NCBI GenBank assembly: GCA_900549455.1 | Contig: UROM01000026.1 | Coordinates: forward strand, 1 to 19,415 | DNA from: an uncultured Collinsella sp. | Lineage (GTDB): Bacteria > Actinomycetota > Coriobacteriia > Coriobacteriales > Coriobacteriaceae | Direction: 5' to 3' | Length of the DNA: 19,415 nt | Shown: piece after piece, positions 14,205 to 19,415 of the stretch | How positions within the stretch are numbered: the first letter of the stretch is position 1 | Layout: every line of letters starts with the position of its first letter | Program-made: the position numbers and the translations under genes | Notes under the pieces: model-generated | What the model was told of the DNA's origin: nothing | Database searches by the model: none | What the model saw: only the letters and a program-made list of their open reading frames with translations

Positions 14205-14312
14205 GGAGGGCGCCCCGAGGGCGGCGGGGTAATTCCTCCGTGCTCAAACATTCTCGCTGCGCTGCGAAACTGCGCGCGGAGGAAATACCCCGCCGCCCTC
14301 GGGGCGCCCTCC
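14205..14312. repeat. 108-bp hairpin with 36-bp arms
   Basis: Arms 14205-14240 and 14277-14312 are inverted copies matching at 35 of 36 bases, very GC-rich, with ends GGAGGGCGCC and GGCGCCCTCC. The 36-base loop contains GCTGCGCTGCG. There is no T-run after it, so it is not a simple terminator, and a true terminator lies 44 bp further. The size and symmetry suggest a dispersed palindromic element (REP/MITE-like) or a stable 3' mRNA structure protecting the ABC transcript. Confidence 0.85.
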
Positions 14313-14355
14313 TGCGCGCAATTAGCCCGTCGTTTAGAACGGAATAAAAGTTTGT

Positions 14356-14388
14356 GAGGCCCTGGCCAACTGGCCAGGGCCTCGTTTT
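14356..14388 (+). terminator. Rho-independent terminator of the ABC operon
   Basis: GAGGCCCTGGCC (14356-14367) pairs perfectly with GGCCAGGGCCTC (14372-14383) over loop AACT, followed by GTTTTG. This is a canonical terminator on the plus strand. Confidence 0.9.
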
Positions 14389-14421
14389 GTATGGGGATGT
14401 TTTGGCTGGCGGGCGCTGCAT

Positions 14422-14465
14422 ATTATTCGTATAATTTATCGTAAGTTCCCGTACATCGATTGGAG
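14422..14465 (+). promoter_or_regulatory. Promoter of the toxin-antitoxin pair
   Basis: A perfect -10 TATAAT lies at 14430-14435, with no good -35 at 17 bp. ATTAT-TCGT-ATAAT (14422-14435) is a small inverted repeat over it that could be the autoregulatory site of the antitoxin. GGAG (14462-14465) is the ribosome site. Confidence 0.55.
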
Positions 14466-14471
14466 CCTTAT

Positions 14472-14735
14472 ATGCCTGCCATTAAGCCTGTTTCCGATTT
14501 ACGCAATTACAACGAGGTGCTCTCCGATGTCCACGAGGGCTCCCCGGTGTTTCTGACCAAAAATGGACACGGTTGCTACGCTGTGCTCGACATGAAAGAT
14601 TACGACCGGTTTTGCGCCATCAGCACGCTGATGTCTGAGCTTGAGCGCGGGCGCAGCTCGGGTGATGAGAGCGGATGGGTCTCGTCGGACAACGTCGCCG
14701 CTCACTTCCGCCGCAAGGCCGCAAGCCATGCATAG
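14472..14735 (+). CDS. Phd/YefM-type antitoxin
   Basis: An 87-residue protein starting MPAIKPVSDLRNYNEVL, the standard Phd/YefM DNA-binding N-terminus. PVFLTKNGHGCYAVLDMKDY (29-48) is the beta hairpin shared by the family. The C-terminal half (about 55-87) is charged and probably unfolded until it wraps the toxin. It should neutralise the next gene product and repress the shared promoter. ATG 14472 has GGAG six bases upstream; the in-frame TTG at 14460 overlaps that site and is rejected. The stop overlaps the toxin start by 8 nt. Confidence 0.88.
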   Translation: MPAIKPVSDLRNYNEVLSDVHEGSPVFLTKNGHGCYAVLDMKDYDRFCAISTLMSELERGRSSGDESGWVSSDNVAAHFRRKAASHA

Positions 14736-15042
14736 CTGCGAGGTCGTCTACTCTCCGCTGGCTCTGCAAGATCTCGACGACATCTGGGACTACATTGCCG
14801 TCGAACAGGACAATCCCGCAGCAGCGGAGAGAATCGTAGAGGGTATCCTCGCTCGGATAGACCTGCTATCCGGCTTCCCAGAGTCGGGTACGCCACTATC
14901 TTCAATCTATCCCCTGCGCTCCGATTACCGGTTCGTGGTCTGCGACAACTATCTCGCGTTTTACCGCTTTCACCAGAAGGTCTATATCGACCGCGTCCTC
15001 CACGGAAAGCGCGATTACCTGCAGGTGCTGCTTGCGGAATAA
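14728..15042 (+). CDS. RelE/ParE family toxin
   Basis: A 104-residue toxin of the ParE/RelE fold. Typical marks are VVYSPLALQDLDDIWDYIA (6-24), a helix with AAAERIVEGILARIDLL, FPESG (48-52), then LRSDYRFVVCDNYLAFYRF and the C-terminal IDRVLHGKRDYLQ. The R-V-L-H-G-(K/R)-R-D-Y ending is common in ParE-like toxins. ParE acts on gyrase and RelE on ribosome-bound mRNA; the sequence alone does not decide, but ParE-like is more likely. ATG 14728 lies inside the antitoxin end, so translation is coupled. The open frame before it is antitoxin sequence in another frame. There is no terminator before the convergent LysR gene. Confidence 0.88.
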   Translation: MHSCEVVYSPLALQDLDDIWDYIAVEQDNPAAAERIVEGILARIDLLSGFPESGTPLSSIYPLRSDYRFVVCDNYLAFYRFHQKVYIDRVLHGKRDYLQVLLAE

Positions 15043-15117
15043 ACAGGCCCCCATATAATTTGACCCCTTATCCAGGACCATGCCCGATGTAGCTAAAAAA
15101 GCCCCGTCCTAAATGAG

Positions 15118-15996
15118 CTACTTGAGAAGTTGGGCCATGGCGTTGACGAATTTTTGGACTTGGAGGGTGGGCTCGAGCGGATAGTGCAAATAGACCGGCA
15201 CCTCGCGGCCGCACAGGAACGGCACGCCTACAAAGGCCGGGTGTACGCCTGACCAAGCTCCGCAGGTGAGCACCGCATCGCCCTTTTCCTCCGCCTCGTT
15301 AAAGAGCGCAAAGTCGAAGCTATCCACATCGATCACGTCCACGCCGCCATCGGCCAACAGGTCGATGCGCAGGCTGTCCATGGCGTCGTTGCCGTGGCGG
15401 AGCACGCGCAGGCGCATGCCCTCCAGGTCGGCAACCGTGATGCGCTCCTTGCGCGCGAGCCGGCTCGTGCGCGGCACGTCGATATAAAACGGCACGGTAA
15501 CGATGCGGAGCTTTTGGCAGGCGTCGCCCCAGCGCGGGGTCGAAAAACTCGACTGCACCACATCAACCTCGCGCCCCAGACTGCGCATGACGGTCTCGCG
15601 CTCATCGTAAAGGTCCCCCACCGGCACAATCTCAAAACGCAAGCGCGGCTCCATGTCGTGCACCTGCGGCCACAGCGCGAGCGTGTGGCGCCCCGGGCAC
15701 ATCATCGATACGCCCAGGCGCACGGCACCGCCATCGCCCGCCGCGCGTCGGGCGCGGCGCAGCGCGTCCTCGGATTGGCGCATGATCGAGCGCGCGTCGT
15801 CCACCAGCAGCGCGCCCGCCGGCGTCACCTTGACGCCCGAGTGCGAGCGCTCGAACAGCGTGATGCCAAACTCGGCCTCGAATCCCGACACCTGCTTGAC
15901 GAGTGCCGGCGTCGACACGCGCAGCTTTGCCGCGGCACGCGAGAAACTTCCCAGCTCCGCGGCGGCCGATATGGCCTCAAGTCGTCGATCGTACAC
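15118..15996 (-). CDS. LysR family transcriptional regulator
   Basis: A 292-residue regulator with an N-terminal winged helix (about 1-60). RLEAISAAAELGSFSRAAAK is the start of the HTH and TLFERSHSGVKVTPAG (about 45-60) its wing. The effector domain follows (about 85-290). I chose GTG 15996 because GGGAG sits about 7 bases upstream and the family alignment starts here; the frame extends to 16065 without family sequence. It is divergent from the SDR/MFS/Gfo-Idh genes and most likely activates them in response to their substrate. The minus-strand sequence after the stop has GGGGCTTTTTT without an upstream pairing arm, a possible damaged terminator. Confidence 0.9.
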   Translation of the reverse strand: MYDRRLEAISAAAELGSFSRAAAKLRVSTPALVKQVSGFEAEFGITLFERSHSGVKVTPAGALLVDDARSIMRQSEDALRRARRAAGDGGAVRLGVSMMCPGRHTLALWPQVHDMEPRLRFEIVPVGDLYDERETVMRSLGREVDVVQSSFSTPRWGDACQKLRIVTVPFYIDVPRTSRLARKERITVADLEGMRLRVLRHGNDAMDSLRIDLLADGGVDVIDVDSFDFALFNEAEEKGDAVLTCGAWSGVHPAFVGVPFLCGREVPVYLHYPLEPTLQVQKFVNAMAQLLK

Positions 15997-16069
15997 GTCA
16001 ATCTCCCGTTTTCGCGCCTGCGGCCATGTACTGACGCAGGGGGGTCGTTTTGGCAGGTCACACACTCAG

Positions 16070-16098
16070 TTAGGACAAATCGTCCCGCGAGCTATAAA
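16070..16098 (+). promoter_or_regulatory. Candidate promoter of the SDR-MFS-Gfo/Idh operon
   Basis: TTAGGA (16070-16075) and TATAAA (16093-16098) are 17 bases apart. The weak -35 and good -10 fit an activator-dependent promoter, as expected for a LysR target. The leader would be about 125 nt and includes the hairpin at 16177-16203. Confidence 0.45.
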
Positions 16099-16176
16099 CC
16101 TACGGTTAACGCCATTCTAACAAATATGCAATTCACCTGCGCGAACGCTAAGCATACGATAACCAGCGAAAACCAC

Positions 16177-16203
16177 GTGGGTCGGTTAATGGGAGCGACC
16201 CAC
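16177..16203 (+). other. Leader hairpin before the SDR gene
   Basis: GTGGGTCG (16177-16184) pairs with CGACCCAC (16196-16203) around 11 bases, ending 26 bases before the start codon. There is no U-run. It may stabilise the mRNA or be a protein site. Confidence 0.45.
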
Positions 16204-16229
16204 TGGGAGGCACAAGAAGGGAAGTTCCT

Positions 16230-17111
16230 ATGAGCAATTGGCTTAAGCTCGAGGGCGATGTCTGCGCCGTGACCGGCGCACTCGGCGGCATGGGCGTCGA
16301 GATTTGCCGCGAGTTCGCCCGCAACGGCGCCAACGTCGTCCTGCTCGAACTGGACGAGGAAAAGGTCAAGGCCGCAGCTGCCGACCTCGCCGCCGAGTTT
16401 GGCATCCACGCCGAGGGCTACAAGATGAACGCCTGCGACGAGGCCGAGGTTCAGGCCGCCGTCGACGCCACCATTGCCGAGTTCGGCCGCGTCGACGTTC
16501 TCGTCAACACCGCCGGCATCCTGCGTTTCGCCGCCATGGAAGACCTGCCGCTGAGTGACTGGAACGAGGTCCTCAACGTCAACCTTACCGGCTACTTCAT
16601 CACCTCGCAGCGCTTTGGTCGCGAGATGATCAAGGCCGGCCAGGGTCGCCTGGTGCACATCTCGACCGTTGCCAGCCACTCCCCCGAAACGTTCTCGGGC
16701 GTGTACAGCTCCACCAAGGCGGGCGTCAACATGGTGTCCAAGATGCTGGCTGCCGAGTGGGGCCCCTACGGCGTGCGCTCCAACTGCGTCGAGCCCTGCT
16801 TTGTGAAGACCCCCATGTCGGCGAGCTTTTACGCCGACCCCGAGGTCGAAAAGAGCCGCAGCCGCCTTATCGCCACGCGTCGCATTGGCGAGGTCAGCGA
16901 TATCGCCAATGCCGTCATGTTCCTGGCGTCCAAGCGCTCGGACTTTACCACTGGCGACGCCATCAAGGTCGACGGCGGCTTCTCCAACATGATGGGCGAC
17001 CTCACCGCCAAGCCCGGCGGCCGCCGCGCCTTTGCCGACAACTACCTCAAGAACAAGGGCGTCGAGCTTTGGTCCGACGAGTCCGGCGTCGCAAAGCCGA
17101 CTGACCAGTAA
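16230..17111 (+). CDS. Short-chain dehydrogenase/reductase (SDR)
   Basis: A 293-residue NAD(P)-dependent oxidoreductase of the classical SDR type. The cofactor loop is TGALGGMG (15-22), then NTAG (93-96) and YSSTK (159-163) with catalytic Tyr159 and Lys163. At the position 13 residues before the Tyr, where Ser is usual, the protein has Thr146 (HIST); Ser145 is next to it. Thr can replace Ser in some family members, so activity is still likely. A 43-residue tail after VDGGF is longer than in most members. The substrate is unknown; polyols, sugar acids or hydroxy acids fit the neighbours. AAGGGAAG precedes the ATG. It is first gene of the operon, 66 bp before the transporter. Confidence 0.9.
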   Translation: MSNWLKLEGDVCAVTGALGGMGVEICREFARNGANVVLLELDEEKVKAAAADLAAEFGIHAEGYKMNACDEAEVQAAVDATIAEFGRVDVLVNTAGILRFAAMEDLPLSDWNEVLNVNLTGYFITSQRFGREMIKAGQGRLVHISTVASHSPETFSGVYSSTKAGVNMVSKMLAAEWGPYGVRSNCVEPCFVKTPMSASFYADPEVEKSRSRLIATRRIGEVSDIANAVMFLASKRSDFTTGDAIKVDGGFSNMMGDLTAKPGGRRAFADNYLKNKGVELWSDESGVAKPTDQ

Positions 17112-17123
17112 ACCAGCCTGACA

Positions 17124-17154
17124 GGGAGGCTCCGCGGGCGTGCCCGCCCCTCCC
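17124..17154 (+). other. Intercistronic hairpin between SDR and MFS genes
   Basis: GCGGGC (17134-17139) pairs with GCCCGC (17142-17147), extended by GGGAGG (17124-17129) with CCTCCC (17149-17154). It is GC-rich without a U-run, so more likely an mRNA stability or processing element than a terminator. Confidence 0.5.
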
Positions 17155-17177
17155 CCGCATCGATTAGAAAGAGTCCA

Positions 17178-18434
17178 ATGGCTTCCACCAACTCCGACAA
17201 GGGTCGCGCCGTCGTGCTTTCCGCCGCGTGCGTCACCATGTTCTTCATCAGCTCCATCGCGCTGTATTCCGTCGTGAGCAAGAACCTGCTCGCCGTCTAC
17301 CCCGAGTGGTCCAGCGCCCTTACCTGGGCTTTCCCGGTCTTTCAGACCATCATGGCCGTGACGGGTATCTTCGCCGGCCGCATCTCCGATAAGATCGGCC
17401 CCCGCAACGTCGTGATCGCCGCCGCCGTGTGCTACGGCCTGGGCTGGTTCATGTCCGGCACCGTCACCGAGCCGTGGCAGTTCTACCTGTGGTTCTCGCT
17501 CGTCGCCGCCATCGGCAACGGCCTGGGCTACAACCCGGCGCTCACCACCGGCCAAAAGTGGTTCATCGACAAGAAGGGTCTCGCCTCCGGCATCACCCTG
17601 GCTGCTTCGACCGCCGGCCCCGCCGTGCTGTCCCCGGTGCTCGCCTCGCTGCTCATCCCGAGCCTGGGCATCTTTGGCGCCCTTAAGGCGCTCGGCGTCA
17701 TCTTCTTTGTGACGATCGCCGCCTCCGCCCTGTTCCTGAAGGCCCCCGAGGCCGGCTGGCTGCCCGAGGGCTTCGAGGCCCCCAAGGGCGGCGCACATGC
17801 CGGCACCTTTGGTGACCTCACCCCGGGCGAGATGGTCAAGACCCCGCGCTTCTGGGTCCTCATCGTCACCTTCGCCTTTGCCGCCACCGCGGGCACCCTG
17901 CTCGTGGGCAAGGTTGCCTCCATCGCCGCCGTCCAGCTCTTCGCCGACCCCACGAGCGCCGCGGCCGTCGCCCTCGGCGGTGTGGTGGTCTCCGTCAACA
18001 CCTGCGCCAACCTGGTCGGCCGTCTGTCCTTTGGCCAGATCATCGACAAGCTCGGCGCCTACAAGTCGCTGCTCATCAGTCTTGTCGTCACCATCGTCGC
18101 GCTCGTCATCATGTCGATGAGCTTTACGCAGAGCATGTTCTTTGTGGCGCTCGCCCTGCTCGGCTTTAGCTTTGGCGCCCTGCTCGTCATCTACCCGCCG
18201 CTCACCGGTGGCGCCTTCGGTACCAGCAACATCGGCGTCAACTACGGCATCATGTTCTTGGGCTACGCCGCTTCTACCTGGATCAGCCAGCCCATTACCG
18301 CCGTGCTGTATCACGCCGAAGCCGGCAGCGCCGCCTACCAGCAGTCCTTCTACGGCGCCATCGTGATCGCCGCCATCGCCGTCGTGCTCACCGTCTACAT
18401 GATGGTCTCCGACAGCAAGAAGAAGTCCGCCTAG
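17178..18434 (+). CDS. MFS transporter, oxalate/formate antiporter (OFA)-like
   Basis: A 418-residue, about 12-helix inner-membrane carrier. The signs of the OFA group are FAGRISDKIGPRNV in the loop after helix 2, NPALTTGQKWFIDKKGLASG in the fourth-fifth helix region, and a central loop with PEGFEAPKGG before a helix starting TPRFWVLIV. OFA carriers exchange or import small carboxylates and related compounds; oxalate itself is not implied, since no formyl-CoA transferase or oxalyl-CoA decarboxylase is nearby. With two dehydrogenases around it, it probably imports their substrate. The ribosome site (AGAAAGAG) is weak. The Gfo/Idh gene follows after 69 bp that hold inverted-repeat copy B. Confidence 0.88.
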   Translation: MASTNSDKGRAVVLSAACVTMFFISSIALYSVVSKNLLAVYPEWSSALTWAFPVFQTIMAVTGIFAGRISDKIGPRNVVIAAAVCYGLGWFMSGTVTEPWQFYLWFSLVAAIGNGLGYNPALTTGQKWFIDKKGLASGITLAASTAGPAVLSPVLASLLIPSLGIFGALKALGVIFFVTIAASALFLKAPEAGWLPEGFEAPKGGAHAGTFGDLTPGEMVKTPRFWVLIVTFAFAATAGTLLVGKVASIAAVQLFADPTSAAAVALGGVVVSVNTCANLVGRLSFGQIIDKLGAYKSLLISLVVTIVALVIMSMSFTQSMFFVALALLGFSFGALLVIYPPLTGGAFGTSNIGVNYGIMFLGYAASTWISQPITAVLYHAEAGSAAYQQSFYGAIVIAAIAVVLTVYMMVSDSKKKSA

Positions 18435-18442
18435 TTTTACCG

Positions 18443-18473
18443 ATGCGACAAAGGGGCAGCCCTTTTGTCGCAT
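18443..18473. repeat. TGCGACAAAGG inverted repeat, copy B
   Basis: ATGCGACAAA (18443-18452) pairs with TTTGTCGCAT (18464-18473); the inner part GG/CC pairs with one extra base on the right arm. It lies inside an operon, between the transporter and Gfo/Idh genes, so it does not act as a complete terminator. It is the same element as 6543-6573. Confidence 0.8.
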
Positions 18474-18503
18474 TCCACCGGTCACCAGTATTAAGGAGTC
18501 GAA

Positions 18504-19372
18504 ATGTCTGAGCTCAACCCCGTCCGCATTGCCGTTATCGGCGCCGGTGCCATGGGCCGCAACCACATCCGCTTTGTCACCGAGGAGCCCGAGGCCGAAC
18601 TCGTTGCCATCGCCGACGCCTTTGAGGGCGCCCGTGCCACGGCCGAGGCCGCCGGCGTGCCGTTCTTTACCGATCCCGCCCAGATGATGGACGAGGTCAA
18701 GCCCGAGGCCGTCATCATCGCCACCCCCAACGACCTGCACCTGGGCGTTGCCCGCGAGGCCATCAAACGCAACATCGTGCCGCTGGTCGAAAAGCCGATC
18801 TCCAACGATCTCGAGGATGCCCAGGCCTTCGCCGCCGAGGCCGAGACCGCCGGCGTGCCCGTGCTCGTGGGTCAGCACCGTCGCCACAACCCGTTTGTGA
18901 ACAAGGCCAAGGAGATCATCGAGTCCGGCGAGCTGGGCAAGCTCACCGTGTCGAGCTTCCACTACATGATCTATAAGAATGACGAGTACTTCGATGTCGA
19001 GTGGCGCCGCAAGAAGGGTGCCGGCCCGATCTTGGTCAACCTGGTTCACGACGTGGACCTGCTCCGCTACCTGCTGGGCGAGCCCGTCGCCGTCCAGGGC
19101 ATGCAGTCCAGCGCCGCCCGCGGTTTTGAGACCGAGGACTCCGCCGTGGTCAACGTCCGCTTTGCCGATGGCGCGCTCGCGAGCATGACCATCTCCGACG
19201 CCACCGCCAGCCCCTGGAACTGGGAGGCGACCGCTCGCGAGGATCCGCAGTACCGTCCCTTCGATGCCGATGCCTACTTTATTGGCGGTACCAAGGGCGC
19301 CCTTTCGCTGCCCCGCCTGCACCAGTTCTCCTACGACGGTGCCTCCAACTGGCACAAGCCGCTGCAGATGGA
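18504..19372 (+). CDS. Gfo/Idh/MocA family oxidoreductase, 3' end missing
   Basis: An NAD(P)-dependent sugar/polyol dehydrogenase; 289 codons are visible. The Rossmann loop is IGAGAMGRNH (12-21). VEKPIS (95-100) is the conserved EKP motif that binds cofactor and substrate. NLVHDVDLLRYL (179-190) has the catalytic-type His182 and Asp185. Family members are about 330-390 residues, so perhaps 40-100 residues are lost. Genomic sequence stops at about 19372, and the ending LLYTSPSPRD in the raw frame is translated adapter and must be discarded. AAGGAG lies six bases before the ATG. It probably acts with the SDR on the same pathway (oxidation and epimerisation of a polyol or sugar acid); the substrate is unknown. 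Confidence 0.9.
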
Positions 19373-19415
19373 CTGTCTCTTATACACATCTCCGAGCCCA
19401 CGAGACTCCTGAGCA
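19373..19415. other. Nextera adapter plus i7 index (sequencing artefact)
   Basis: From 19373 the sequence is the Tn5 mosaic end CTGTCTCTTATACACATCT, then CCGAGCCCACGAGAC, then TCCTGAGC and a final A. The last eight bases before the A agree with a standard Nextera i7 index (N704 as I recall it). This is untrimmed read-through of a library insert, the mirror of 1-32. Confidence 0.97.

Noticed and set aside
14205..14312. The 108-bp hairpin as the ABC operon terminator
   Set aside because: It lacks a U-run and a canonical terminator follows at 14356-14388.
16092..19355. 1087-codon open frame on the minus strand
   Set aside because: It is antisense to three genes with clear family motifs and good ribosome sites. 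Its Gly/His/Asp/Val-rich low-complexity product is the usual mirror of GC-rich codon bias.

Overview
The window is an assembled bacterial contig whose two ends are sequencing-library adapter, not genome. Bases 1-32 and 19373-19415 match Illumina Nextera transposase adapter (the right end also carries what looks like an i7 index), so genomic DNA runs from 33 to about 19372. Both terminal genes are cut by the library or assembly, not by biology. High GC, strong G/C third-position bias, the gene content and a recurring TGCGACAAAGG inverted repeat suggest a gut actinobacterium of the Coriobacteriia, most likely Collinsella. This is an inference from style, not a database match.

Layout. 33-160 (-): 5' end of a small LpdD-like protein gene, sharing a control region with a divergent MFS exporter (322-1575). 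1576-1805: two tandem palindromes with no gene to control, then a strong terminator. 1806-5823: alpha-glucoside utilisation locus, with a PTS EIICB (-), a GH4 6-phospho-alpha-glucosidase (-) and a divergent RpiR-type regulator (+). 5883-6329: low-molecular-weight tyrosine phosphatase. 6330-8197: an AAA/DUF4143 ATPase gene (-) lying between two 197-bp direct repeats that carry 33-bp-spaced iterons. 8228-9374 (-): a pyridoxamine/pyridoxal kinase overlapping a Cys-rich TIGR04076-like protein. 9375-9934: a 560-bp non-coding stretch with a large fold-back and the MarR promoter/operator. 9935-14190 (+): MarR regulator and two half-ABC exporters forming a heterodimer with one degenerate ATP site. 14205-14312: a 108-bp near-perfect hairpin. 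14472-15042: a Phd/ParE-type toxin-antitoxin pair. 15118-19372: a LysR regulator (-) divergent from an SDR dehydrogenase, an OFA-type MFS transporter and a Gfo/Idh/MocA oxidoreductase truncated by the adapter.

How the genes work together. Three local-regulator-plus-target modules are readable: RpiR with PTS/GH4 (import and phosphorylation of an alpha-glucoside, then cleavage to glucose-6-phosphate), MarR with a drug-type ABC exporter, and LysR with transporter and oxidoreductases for an unidentified polyol, sugar acid or carboxylate. All four same-strand gene overlaps in the window are exactly 8 nt long, pointing to translational coupling.

The most unusual signal is the DUF4143 ATPase cassette. 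Its upstream iteron region is duplicated behind the phosphatase stop codon as an apparently orphan copy. A related motif (core TGYATTTCA, same 33-bp period) occurs as another orphan pair near 1667-1722. This suggests a family of gene-plus-operator units that move or are lost and leave operator scars.
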